Shown piece by piece: positions 36,743-48,534 of a stretch of DNA of 64,000 nt. Location of the stretch: assembly GCA_015680685.1 (NCBI GenBank), contig MNCI01036654.1:28822-92821 (forward strand), read 5' to 3'. The translations under genes were made by a program, and so were the position numbers. Every line of letters starts with the position of its first letter. Within the stretch, counting starts at the first letter, position 1. Origin of the DNA: Gnetum montanum (taxonomy: Eukaryota > Streptophyta > Gnetopsida > Gnetales > Gnetaceae). The notes under the pieces were generated by a model. That model saw nothing but the letters and a program-made list of their open reading frames with translations. It searched no databases and was not told the origin of the DNA.

Positions 36743-38297
36743 GTAGGCAACCTCTAGCCATTTTTCTTGTTTTTCTAGTCGTTTTGATGCTTTCCTAGTT
36801 AGGGTATGGGTTGTTTTTGTCAAATATATGTAGAGGGATGGGGTAGAATGAAATTTTGACAAAATTCCATGTTATATTTTTGCTATTTCTATGTAGATCT
36901 ATTGTTATTTTGTTATTGTGGTAGATTTGATTTCTAAAATTAAGTTTGCTATTTTATGTGGTTTTTCCATTAATTTGGAGATGGAACTATTTTTGTTAGA
37001 TCTAGGCCTTAATACTTGTCAAAATAAAATTCCAAAAAAATACCATCCCCTATTTTGATGGTGTTTACATGGGTTTAAGGTTGCATGGCTATTTTGGCTT
37101 TAATTCATGGCAAAATAAAATTAGGTTTTATGAGTTTTATGTGTTTTTGATGCAAAAAGCAAGCAAAGTTATAAATTTTTAATTAAGAAAATGGCTGAAT
37201 GTCACTGAAATATAAGGTTATGATATTATAGATCTACATTTATAGTTTTTGATGGATATGGTCTTTTTCAATTTTGGTATGAAACAAAAATGTTATAGCT
37301 ATTTCAGCTAGGTTGTGCAGTTGGATTTTTGTGCCATTTTTTAGAATTTCATGTAAAGTTATGAATTTGTTTTTAAAGAAATGGCAAGGGTTTAGGCTAT
37401 TTTTGGTTTTTATTTTGTAGATCTTAGCTTAAAATTTCCAAGAAAGGTGGAACCACTTTGTTTGAAGTTTGAAGGAATTTTTGACAAATTTTTCATTAAA
37501 CTCATGCAAAAAGGGGTTTTTCAAGGTGATGGCTGGGTTACTACTTGGTTTTTTATGTTTTTTGATAAAATTACTATAAGTTCTTGGCTGTGTTGATTAT
37601 AGCTAAAATACTCACAATTTTAGGATTCTTTTTGTGATGGAATAACTAAAATAGAATTTAAAATGAAGTTTTTGCTATGGCAGTGCAATTTAGGGCTCTT
37701 TTAGCAAGATCAGGTTACTGCATAGCTCGCTTTGTTTTCTATCAAATTCTCTAAGAATTTTTAGAGTTTCTAATATGGCTATGTAGATCATGATTTTATA
37801 ATTTCAATGGTGTAAAATCTTTGAATTTAGATTTATGGTTAATTTTTCATGAATTTTCTCGTATGGTCACACGTGTAGAGGTTTTTTTCTATTTGTAATA
37901 ATGTACCCCTTGGGGATGGGCTATGTGGACATGCTTAGAAATTTTTTTTATCAACGTCCCATGCTCTTGGGGTTGCCAAAAGATGTTACCTATGCTCCAA
38001 TATTTTTTTTATAGAAATAAAAATATTCTACTATTTTTAGTAAGCTTTTTTCTATAGCTATTTTCTAGGTTTTGAGGCTATTTTTATGTCAATATGGTTT
38101 TGGACTGAGACATGATTCTTGGCTATAATGAATAATGACTACAAGTGTTGTAATAATGTTTTCATTGAAATATTAAGAAAATTTGAATAAGCACCTTAGA
38201 GTTTTTTACAAGGGCTAATTTCATCCCTAACTATGATGTTTTTGAAACTTATTAAGAAATCCTAAGTGGTTGTGACATTTTTGTTTCCCTATGAAAG
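36743..38297 (+). other. E2 antisense intron 1
   Basis: Begins GTAGGC after AAG and ends CCCTATGAAAG. 1555 bp of T-rich noncoding sequence. Its part from about 36868 aligns with E5 58826 onward (CTATTTCTATGTAGATCTAT). No other gene seen. Confidence 0.55.
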
Positions 38298-38738
38298 GCC
38301 TTGTTGAAACCCATACTCATCATGGTTGAGTTAGAGGGCATCCTATGTTGCATCAGCCACCCCAAGGCAAACACCCTATTGCCTGACATAACCTTAGAAA
38401 GGGTCTCTTTGTGGTTCCAACTTGGGATAAGGGAACTCCTTGCCTACACCTACAGAACTTTAGTATGATGCTATGATCACACTTGTTGGTGGATGTGGAT
38501 AGGGTTATAGTGGAGACATTGATGCCTTGGGCATCTAGTTTAATCACTAGGTTCATCACTGATGATCCATTACCTTAGGAAGTAGGGAAAGCAGCAAACC
38601 TCATTGGCACATGATACCTTGTGGAGATTTGGACTATGCCAAAGTACTATCAGTATAATGTTAACAATACTCTAATGGTGGCACAGAGAGTCCATACATT
38701 ATTTCAAAACCCACTTGGCACTGTATACGATCTATAGG
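38298..38738 (+). pseudogene. E2 antisense exon 2: degenerate FCP1/SCP-like domain
   Basis: Reads L-K-P-I-L-I-M-V-E-L-E-G-I-L-C at the start, where HAD-fold phosphatases have the D-x-D strand; then S-L-W-F and R-E-L-L-A-Y; near the end V-H-T-L-F-Q-N-P matches the E4 copy and the family's K-A-L-x-N-P. Exon 3 then opens Y-R-V, as in the family's Y-R-Y-T-D. The middle is frameshifted. Neither aspartate motif is present, as in E1 and E4. Confidence 0.5.
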
Positions 38739-39109
38739 GGCAAGCATGATTATTATAGGTTTTTTGATATTTTTGGCTTTGCTAGTTAATTTACCCTTTC
38801 TAAATTGTCGATTTTTATGAACTTCTTACAGATATAGGGTCAGTGATCAAGGCTTGATCACTAACGACCAAACCTTGGTGGTGGCTCAAACCAACTTAGA
38901 TGTATTTACTAAGGGCTCCCAAATCAAAACTATCATGCATGAATAGGTAAGAGGAAACTTTGATAGATACACTAAATATTTCAACCCTATCTAGAAGAAG
39001 TGTATGGCAAATAAGATAGTACACAACTGGTGGGTGAGCTTCAAGAGCATCCAGGATTAGACCTTTGTAGTCAATTACCATATCCATCAATGAGGGAACC
39101 TTTTGTCAT

Positions 39110-39858
39110 TTGTTTGGTGTTCCAAATAATGGGGCAAAATTTGCCACCAAACTAGTAAAGGAAGTAGGCCATTGTGATGAAGTTTTGAGATGGTCTAGTG
39201 CTAGTAAAGGTGACTCTAGGCTTTTCATAGATGGCTTCATGAATCTCAAAGCAAAGGCATCCTATCCTTTGTTCAAATCTTATGCATTTCCTAAACTACT
39301 ATCACAAAAGAAGGTAATTGACATCACATAGGGGTGGACCTTTAAGAAGGTCTTAATGAAGGGTACTAGATTCAATTTGAATACTTCCTTGGCTATTGGA
39401 CTTCACGAGGAGATTCTCAAACTCCACGATGATACCTCTATCATAATCCACATGCAATTTGTTTTCTTTGCAGGTTGTTTGAAGAGGTTCACAGAGTTCT
39501 TGGTGGTATGGAGGAATGGGCAATGGATGGCCTATGACCCAAACTAGCTTTCTAGACCTTGGACAAAGCATATTTATCAAACCATGTAGGCCTAGAACCC
39601 ACTAGATGAGATGGATGATTTGCTATTTGTCACCACTAGATCTTAGTGGTAGGTGATGTGAATCCCCTAACAACATGGGGGATGAGCCTTTAATGATTCC
39701 TATGAGCATCCTAATGGCCCAAAAATTATGTAGAAAGGTCGAAGGAGCAACCAAGCCCAAGCTTAAGAGGTCATCAAAGGAAGCACCACTAGCATCAGAG
39801 TAACCCACCCAAAAGAAGCTTAAGTTTAAGCTTGAAATGTCACATCAGATAATCATAG
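39110..39858 (+). pseudogene. E2 antisense exon 4: central domain and basic tail
   Basis: The domain carries L-F-G-V-P-N-N-G, E-V-G-H-C-D-E-V-L-R-W, S-Y-P-L-F-K-S, L-L-S-Q-K-K-V, E-I-L-K-L-H and L-K-R-F-T-E-F. All have counterparts in E1 (3211-2155), E4 (50782-49921) and E5 (59854-60780). A faint likeness to the 'putative plant transposon protein' domain (short V-P-N-x-G strand, later helix with I-H-M) cannot be settled by eye. The end is rich in Lys. Confidence 0.55.
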
Positions 39859-41530
39859 GTAAGTTTTATCTATGTTTTAGCTATTCTATGTTTTAAGACT
39901 TATGGCTATGTTATGGTTTCATGTACTAATTGATTTTTTTATATGTTATGGTTGTAGATAAGCATTGAAACATGGTATTTCAAGCTACCATGGAGGAGAA
40001 AGCACATAGGCATGGAGTCATTATAATATAGGAAGAATAAAGACACATAGAGAAGGAACTCTTTCAATACCATAAGGTTGAAGGATTAGCCAACATAAGT
40101 ATAAATGATCTAGATGCTTGGTTTAGTGAGGCAGTGCCAAGTACATCCTCCACCATCATCCCAAAGGAGAAGGAGGAGGAATGAGATATGCACATGTCTT
40201 AATGCCTTTCATTATATCCTATAGTTTTAGGTTTGGTTTTCATTCTAACCATTTGATGATTGTTATGCTTGTAGTAGTTATTGAGCCATAACCAAAGGTC
40301 CCTACCCCTACGTTTCATGTGAAAGCATGGGTAGAGGTCTTGAACAAGATTGAGTTCATGCATGGGATGACCAAGGACATCATTGACTAGTTGCAAAAAG
40401 TTATGCCCGAGATAGGTAAGAACTCTATTTTCTATGCTTTAGTTATTTTGCTATGTTATCGTTTGTGTTTATGTTATTTCTATCTTAGGTTGTAAACTAT
40501 GTTTATGATTGTATTTTATGGTTATGTGTTATCTACAGTGGCATCCATGGAGTGGGACCCTAGCCAAGACATGGAGTTTGACTCCTTACCAAAGCTTTCC
40601 TTCAATGTATAGAGTATATTCTTGAAGTTGTATGAAACTACTACTGATATAGTAATTTCATGCACAAAAACTTCATGGAAGATGGAGAGGTCCAACAAAT
40701 TCCTATGGGAGTAGGTTGTGCCTTGAGGGAGGAAACTTAGCAGCAAGCTATGACTATTAGGGAACTCTAGGAATGCAAGGCCTTTGTGGAAGCTCAAGTG
40801 GCTAACTCAAAGGACTTGTAGACCAAAGAGATCATATAGGCCTGTTACTAGGATACCATCCATGACAAGGTGGAACTCTCATGAGAGTTAGCAAAGTAAT
40901 GGATGTGGATGGATTTCATCTCCCAAAAGACCAAGGATTGGAAAGATCACTAAGCATGGATCCTAGAGTGGGGTAAGACACAAAACAACCACAAAAGATA
41001 ATATAAGGCTAATTAGGAGGCCTATTTAAAGTGGCTCAAAGAGGATTCAATTGAATGATGCAAGAAAAGCTATTCATTTAGAGGATTCAAGTGGAGAGTG
41101 CCTACTAGCTCTTTGAGAGCACTCTCATGGTGGAAAAATCTCCTACTCCTTAGATCACCACTATTTCAAGTGAGTTTTCTACAACTACCATCACCTAGGA
41201 AATACCTACTTGGACTAAAGTGGACAGAACTAACATCCTCATAGGCATTGATCCTAGGGATATTGAGTAGGCCAATATGATGGAAGACCAGATTCTCCAT
41301 CATTTGGAGAATGGTCTTCAACATCTACCCCTGGAGGTTATGAAGTAAGATTCTCCATAGGTTTGATGTATTTTATTTTATTTTAGTTTTATTTTTGTTC
41401 TTGTTTAAGTTATAGTTTTGGTTGTTGGTAATTGATTGGCTATTGTGTTGTATTTTAGGCATTAAGAGACATTCATAGCCCAACAGTGAGGGTGCGGATG
41501 ATCCACCACTTCCTCCTTCAGATGCTCCTT

Positions 41531-42360
41531 AGCATCTTGCATTTGCCTATCTCAGCTTGTTGGTTACATGGTTTTTTTATTTTTATTTTTGTTTGATGAC
41601 CATTATTAGCCAAGACTATGTTATGGATGATTATTATTTTTTGAACATTTTTCCACATAGTATGGTCATGGCTATGTATGTCATAAACATTTTAAATTTA
41701 TTTTTTTGGTTTCAGTATTTTGGCTATATATTGTTTTAGTGACATAAAAATTATAAATGGCTATATTGATCTTGGCTATAAAGTTAAATGGCTAAATAGT
41801 GTGATTATAGGCTAAAATGTAAATAGGATAAAAGAATGCTTGCCAGTTTTAGGTTGTGATGGGCACATGTTGTTTAAGTGTTTTGCTAGTTTTAGGCCAT
41901 GGCAGGCTATGTTATGTTGCTAGTTTTAGGCCATGATGGGCGCATGATGTGATTATTTTGCCAGTTTAGGGCCAGGGTGGGCCATTGATATGTTTGCACT
42001 ACTAATTTTAGGCCATGGTAGGCTAGTTGACATTGCTAGTTTTGGGCCATTACAGCCGTGTTATGTTGAAAAGAAACTCATATTTTTTTTGGTGATATTT
42101 TGTTTTAAAAGTTTTTATGGGTTTTCTAGTTTTATCTCATGCTGAAAAATGGAACTAAAGAAAGTAAAAGGACATATTAAATAGACATGAAAATAAACAT
42201 AAATATCTAGGCTACATGCTAAAAAGGGTAAAATAAAGTAAACAAAAGTAAAGATAACATAAATGCTCAACAGGCAACCAAGGAAATCTAGGTTAACTAG
42301 CTATTGGTGCATGGCTACAAAGGTTACAAGGGCATAGCATGGAAGGATCAGGGATGCATC
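41531..42360 (+). repeat. E2 convergent 3' region with first GGCC minisatellite
   Basis: Lies between the antisense gene end and the protease stop at 42361. 41840-42060 holds about six units such as GCTAGTTTTAGGCCATGATG followed by GGC. E5 (62640-62990) and E4 (23708-23763) have the same repeat in the same slot. The ORF at 41557-41739 is in the flanking AT-rich text and shows no family motif. Confidence 0.7.
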
Positions 42361-45300
42361 TCACTTGTCCAAGCTTTTCCTAATATTTGATAGGTTAGGA
42401 AACATGTAAGGCCTACTCTACATAAGTTTATATTCTCCATACCCTTCACTAACGATGTTGAAGGGAAGCTCTTCTCACAGTGTGTCTCATTGTTCATTGT
42501 TGTTGATTTTAGCTTTCTTTACTCTCTTGGGATACTAGAGTTGGTGGCTAGGAGTTTCTTCTTGAATCATCACTTCAAACCCCTACTCTATATTTATGTT
42601 GTTGATAGCCAAGGGAATCACACTATATCGTGAATGATGATTTCGTCTCCTCATAAGAAAGGTGAATTTCTTGGTGGATAGGTGAAGACATGGCCTGTAA
42701 CTGAGCCAACCAAGGTCTTCACAGAAAAAGGTTAAACCATAGCATCTCCTCCACCAACAAGAAATTAGTGATTGTGGGGAATTGCTCCCCTACCATAAAG
42801 TCCAAGGAGATAGACCCCTTGACAGCAACCCTTGATCTGTTAAAGAACTTGAGAGTTGTGATTGTTGTACGCTGTATTTGCTCAATCAAGTCTAGCCACT
42901 CAATAATGGTGCATGGGATAACATTAGTTGCAACACCATCATCAACATGCACTTGATGCACTTTATACTACCTCATCCAAATCATGATGAATAGAGGAGC
43001 CTAGTTACCTCTTCATTTTGGGGGATGGCATGGATTTTTCTATCACAAAATGCTAGCAATGTGAACTTCTTTGTCCTTAGTGAAGAAAGAACCACCACTA
43101 CATGGATGGATTCCTAACTAGCAGGGATAACCTTAATAATGGGGATGAAAGTCAACATCTTGGCTAGTGCCTCATGATATGTAGTGGAAGTCATGATTAG
43201 GTTGTATAGGCTCAAAGTTGTGTGCTTTTGCTTGAGGGATTACTTGACTTGTTCCATTGCATAGAGGAAGTTGTCATTGGCCATGGGCATGTTGCCTCAG
43301 TTGTGCTTTACTTCCTCCATCCATCCCAAAATGTGAACCTTAGCTATAGGTTTTTATTGTTGGGATCTCTCCTCTTTCTTCTAACTTTGGATTTTGGGAT
43401 CCTCTTGTGATTTGTTGGTTGAGGTGGGTTGGGCAAAGGAGGTCATGGGCATAGATGATATAGGAGTGGAATTTAATGGATACACTTTCTTATATGCCTC
43501 AATCTACTTATCATCCTTGTTGTTAGGCTTTTGCTTATGCTTCTTCCTCTACTTGGTTGAGGCTTTTTATTTATCACTTATTGTTTATGAGGAAGAAGCT
43601 ATAACATTGGCCACCATAGGAGGTTGTTGTGTGGTTATGGTGATTGGCTAGATTGTAGCTAGTTGGGTTATGTTGGGCTAGGATACCCTGATGATGAAAT
43701 GCTCACTTGGTGGCACTCATGATGGTACTCTTATGATGAATGGCGTTCTTGAGTTGGTGGAAGCTAAAGAGGCCCTTTCATCGCAAGGGGATACCTAGAT
43801 CATGAATAGTTCCCTTGCTAGTCTTTGATTATCATTGATGTTGAACATCGATATAACATAGGTGTGTTTATTAGCATTCAATAGGTCTTTATACACCTAC
43901 ATCAACTAGTTTTTCCATCAGAATAGGTTGGAGGCATTTAGGATCAACTCTCCCTTATCTATTATTTTTTGTACATAATCCCTTAGTGTGAGGTAGAAGT
44001 CTGTATCATGAGTAGGTAGTGGTGATAGTGGCAAAAGTGGTCTAGCTTAAAGTACCTAGGCAGTCGAGGAGCATCCTTCATGGCTTGTGGGATCTTTGGT
44101 GATTTTGTAGAGTTGCTCATGCTTATTTTGAGTGGCTTTTATCATTTTCTTATATTTTATATGCTCACTCTTCAATAGTTGATCTAGTAGTTTAGATGGC
44201 TCCAAAGGTAGACTAGTGTATTTTGTCCTATCCTTTCACTTAAAGTTTGGCCTAGGAGCAATCGATGCAGTGCTCCTAGAGGTTGATGGTTGGTTGTCAT
44301 AGTTGTTAGCAGGGGCTTTGGATGGGTTAACCTTTGGCCCTTGGTTAGTGGTTTTGGCTTCTTTGGCTACCATCGCTACAACTATGCTATTCTACTTACC
44401 TCTCACTTTGTTCCTCCTCGTGTGTTGGTTTTTGTATGCCACATAAGTAGGGTCATGGCTAGCTTCCATGGCATCCTCTATGATTTTGATTTGGAAGAAT
44501 GCTTGACTAAGTGACCACATGTTAAGATAATATAGGTTGGACTTGATAAAGTCATTAATTATCCCTTTGAATGTAGCTGAAAGGTGGGTTTTGGCTATAG
44601 GCTCTGATATTTCATTGAGAAAACCGTTCCATCATTGGATGAACTTCTACATTGCCTTGAGTGATCCCTACTTGACCTTCATCAGTTGGTCAAGCATAGT
44701 GTTGGACTTCAAGTTATACTTGAAGAGGTTAATGAACTATGCTATCAAGTCTTCAAGAAAGGATATAGATTCCCTTGGTAAGGCATAGTACCAGTCAAGT
44801 GCTTTTCTAGTCAAAGACATAGGAAAGATCCTCAGTATGATATGTGGCCATGGTTGCAATAGTAAGAACTTGGAACAAAAAGTAATAAGGTGAGCATTAG
44901 GATCACCTTCACATTGTACTTGCTAAATTGAGGATGGGGACACTAGGAGGAAGCATTAAGGGTGCACCCACAGGACTAATGGGATCATCTTGGTAGAAGT
45001 CCATGATCTTGATGCTTTAAAATGTAGAGGCTTTAAGCAACTTCAACTTCTATGTTAGGTCCTAGATCATTTGAAAGGCCTGATCCAGGCTCTATGATGC
45101 CCCTATTGGCTGCAAGGTTTGCACAAATGGTTGTGATGTCTATTGAGAGGCTTGTGGCCTTGCTAGAGGTTGTTGCACAAAGGGGAGAGGTTGTCTTATA
45201 GCTATAGTTAGTTGACCAAATAAGGAAAAAAATGTTTGTGCTAGTACTTAGGATACAAATGAAACAAAGGGGGTTTGGGATCCTTAGGTTTCTTAGGATC

Positions 45301-45966
45301 CCATGGTGGGTCTCACTTGATTAGTCAATGGGTTTGTGATGGTGAAAATCACTATCGATGGCTACAAAAATTGGGGCTATCTGGCAAAAGGCATGGAAAA
45401 GTTGTACGTTGTTGGTTGTGACATCAACTAGGTCTGATGTGTTACTATGATCAGTATGCATTCGAACATGGTTGGATAAAGAGGAGCTAAAGGTGGTGGG
45501 ACATGCTCTGTGGAAGAGACAAAAGGGGTGGAGCTAAACCCTATTGTCCTAGGGATGGCTTGTTGAAAAAAGTGCACCCAAGATGTTTTCAAGCTTAGAA
45601 TCCACCTTGAATTCGTCTTTCTATTCTAGCAACCCATCCAAGGTAGAATTTCAATCCTCTTCTTCCATGTTAATTAGATGAGCTAGGATGCTAGCATGGA
45701 TGTCAAAGAGCGGTATTTGGTCATACGGGGAGGGAATACACTCCTTCCCATTGCAATGTATGAGCTTAAATTCTCTCTTGGCTTTTGCTTCCATTCGTGG
45801 AATTAGCATGCTAGCCTAGATCTTGGCACAAATGAAGTTGAAGTCTTAGAGATTGTTTGCATTTGACTACCATGGGGTCCTTGGGATCATATATCCTTAC
45901 AGCTTGGTGATTGGACCTGTTGTTGGTAAAATCAAAGGGCAACTTGGTTGATCGTTTCAAAGACAT
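42361..45966 (-). pseudogene. gag: E2 gag-protease (broken)
   Basis: Minus-strand ATG at 45966 opens M-S-L-K-R-S-T-K and soon A-V-R-I-Y-D-P-K-D-P, as in E4. Gag spans roughly to 43200. The protease segment has V-H-V-D-D-G-V-A-T-N near 42950, L-D-F-M-V-G-E-Q and L-L-V-E-E. The frame ends with a TGA in GACAAGTGAGATG, which also resembles a splice donor. 3606 bp between start and stop. Stops and shifts are frequent in gag; the protease piece 42961-42719 is open for 80 codons. Confidence 0.75.
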
Positions 45967-46758
45967 GACTATGATGCTGAAAAAAAGGCTTGAGATAGGT
46001 TATGAAAGATGAAAAAAGGATAACTTCTAGTAAGTGGAATTTAAAAATGACCACAAGAACCAAACATAGCTAAAAATAGACTACTTACTATAAATAGTAA
46101 GTGGGGGTTAAGGGAGGAACACCCATTTGCCAAAACTGAAAAGCTAGAAATAAGGTTCTAAACCTCACCCACACTAGGCTTCCTTGCTACACCTAGACTG
46201 GGTATAGTAGGAGGAAAAGAAAGGAGGATGAGATTAGAGAGATATCACACCTTCTTTGCCATCGTTAGTGAAGGAGGGTGTTAGAAACCAAGTGGAAGGT
46301 TGATGTTTTCCACTAGAAAATGGTTTTGGTATGCTACCAATTTTCTCAACTAAGAAAGGAAGGATGGGGGTTTGGTTGACTTCCAAAAGGCTAGTGGCTT
46401 TTGGAATGGATGAAATCACCAATGCTGAAAATAGAGGAAATTTTGGTAGCTAACAGATGCAGGGGGGGTGTGGGGTGGGGTGGGTGGTGGGGTGGTAGGA
46501 AAGAAAATGCAGAAAAAAATCAAATTTGGCTTTGGAAATTAACACCAACTATTGTAGAAATTTCAAAATCCAAACACCTAGCACTCCCATGCTAGGTTTT
46601 GGGAACAGAGGGAGATGGACTATAACATTGATTATAATGTAGATTCAAAGGTTTTGATTGCAAAATGTAGATTATAGCTTCATGATCAATGTTCGGTATG
46701 AGAAAGAATATTTTGACACAGAAATCGAGTGGAGGCCATCCTTTTAGCATTAGAAAGA
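45967..46758 (-). other. E2 leader between LTR and gag
   Basis: About 790 bp. A G-run tract at 46459-46501 (GGGGGGG, then GGGG, GGGG, GGG, GGGG) could form a quadruplex on the + strand. TTACTATAAATAGTAA at 46086-46101, a palindrome, recurs at about 26999 and 47857 inside the LTRs. A primer site was not convincingly found; TGGCCTCCACTCGA on the minus strand, about 22 bases from the LTR, is the only candidate. No gene. Confidence 0.5.
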
Positions 46759-47165
46759 TATAGCGATTTTCAATCTTGGTCACTAGAAAATCAAAAATCT
46801 TAGCACATAGCTTTAATCTTAAATACCTAGGGCCTCTAAAAAATGTGATTTGAGATACCTTGGATGATATAGAAAATCACCTAGGGACTTAAGAAATGCA
46901 AAATGAATAATGCGAAAGAAAAATGCAGATCTAAAAACCAGAAAGAAAATATAGATTGCATTAAAAATTTATTAAAACTAAAGAATGAGTTTAGGGGATG
47001 TGTACAAATGTTGCTTGTGGAAGAGCAAAAGTGATTCACATGGATGGAGTTTCAAAGTCTGTTAAAGCCAATATGATCCACTTCATGATCTAGATGCTCA
47101 ACCACTCCCAATTCCATCAAACCTCCTTTACTGCTGCTTTAGATTGGCAACATTGGTTACTATTG

Positions 47166-47495
47166 NNNNNNNNNNNNNNNNNNNNNNNNNNNNNNNNNNN
47201 NNNNNNNNNNNNNNNNNNNNNNNNNNNNNNNNNNNNNNNNNNNNNNNNNNNNNNNNNNNNNNNNNNNNNNNNNNNNNNNNNNNNNNNNNNNNNNNNNNNN
47301 NNNNNNNNNNNNNNNNNNNNNNNNNNNNNNNNNNNNNNNNNNNNNNNNNNNNNNNNNNNNNNNNNNNNNNNNNNNNNNNNNNNNNNNNNNNNNNNNNNNN
47401 NNNNNNNNNNNNNNNNNNNNNNNNNNNNNNNNNNNNNNNNNNNNNNNNNNNNNNNNNNNNNNNNNNNNNNNNNNNNNNNNNNNNNNNNNNNNNNN
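47166..47495. other. Unknown-base run (330 N)
   Basis: Flanks align with 26560 and 26639 in the 3' LTR, where only about 80 bp separate them and include the G-run tract. The run is therefore probably a placeholder that is about 250 bp too long. With 80 bp, the two E2 LTRs would be within about 10 bp of each other in length. Confidence 0.8.
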
Positions 47496-48408
47496 TGGGG
47501 ATCCTAGGAGTGCAACATAGAAACAAAAAACTCACAAATCTCAAGAGGAGGTAATAAGGTCATAGGGGTTCCACATTGGAAGGCTCCAAAAAGCTACATT
47601 TTTGCAAATTTTTCAAGAGCTCTTGGGTGTGAAAAATGTTAAAATGCTCAAAATGCCAAAGTATGAAACCTGAGAATGATGTTTGAGGATAATTTTTATG
47701 GGTTTTGGGTCTTCATTGTTGTTGTAAATTGGTTGTAATTTGGCTGACAGGTTAGCTACAAATTGCTGCAAATTTCTTCCACGTACAGGTAAGATGGGTG
47801 TCCAATTTGGGATGTTACTATGTGTGGAAGGTGCCAAACCTCCACGGCCATTCTATTTACTATAAATAGTAATGGAGGCATAGCATCTACGCTAGAGGAA
47901 AATATTTTATGTTGGGGCCTCTATCATCCTTATTAGAATGCCTGGTCAATGTTAAAGTGCATGGAATGTTGAAACCTAGTGTATGTGGCTTTTACATTGG
48001 GGGCATGTTGTCTCTACGCTGGGGGCATGTAGTCTTTATGCTAGGGGTGAACTCTCCACATTGTTCATGAAGTCTCTACACTAAGCATAGATGCCACCTT
48101 ACCCCTCCACATTAAGGTATACCTTCCATGTTGGAAGTAGATGACCCACATCCCTCCATGTTGGGGGCAGGTAGGATCTACCTCCTACAAGTGTTTCTAG
48201 CATAGAAAAGTGTATAACCCCAATAAAACCATTAAATTGCCATTTTTGGCTTCCCAAAAGGCATTTTTAACCCCACCCCCAGTCCAAATATAGATAGTAC
48301 ATGAATTTTTCCACTTGGAGGATGAGGCTTTGACCACTTATGATGCTTTTTTTATCTCCAAAAGTATGAAATATGTGAGATTTCCCCTCATGAGTTATAG
48401 CCTTCATA

Positions 48409-48413
48409 TTTAC
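48409..48413. repeat. Solo LTR target duplication, left (TTTAC)
   Basis: Repeated at 49839-49843. The uninterrupted site is present in the E2 3' LTR at 27523-27530 (ATTTACAATGAAG). Confidence 0.9.
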
Positions 48414-48534
48414 TGAAACACCTCAAAATTCGGAGCTTAGTACTTGCCCGACACCAAACAGGACCTTGGAACTCACGAACGACACCGGCTGTATGATCGC
48501 AACACTTAGTTTTTGCTAAGTACATGGTGCCAGC

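Larger units (their letters stand above)
36615..41530 (+). pseudogene. E2 antisense multi-exon gene
   Basis: Runs opposite to E2's own genes. Exon 1 is about 36615-36742 (donor AAG then GTAGGC), exon 2 is 38298-38738, exon 3 starts 38832 after TTCTTACAG, exon 4 is fused to it by a deletion near 39060 and ends 39858. Introns 39859-39957, 40416-40538 and 41361-41458 have clean GT and AG ends at the same places as in E4 or E5. Exon 5 begins 39958, exon 7 at 40539, the last at 41459. Exon 4 ends in a basic stretch (K-P-K-L-K-R-S-S, then Q-K-K-L-K-F-K) resembling a bipartite nuclear signal. Stops in most exons. Its function is unknown. Confidence 0.75.

Noticed and set aside
42363-42375. Exact donor AA/GTGAGAT joined to TAG/GTTCCA as proven pol intron
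   Set aside because: Joining these two sites shifts the frame by one relative to V-P-L-N, so only the general hypothesis is reported.
46085-46101. TTACTATAAATAGTAA as a promoter TATA box
   Set aside because: It is a palindrome found at several LTR and leader places, and the LTR TATA boxes aligned between copies lie elsewhere. A promoter role cannot be supported.
46715-46740. Primer binding site TGGCCTCCACTCGA of E2
   Set aside because: About 22 bases from the LTR end and not matched to a tRNA end I can recognise; kept only as a candidate in the leader entry.
47094-47554. 136-138 codon frames across the unknown bases
   Set aside because: Open only because N codons cannot be stops.
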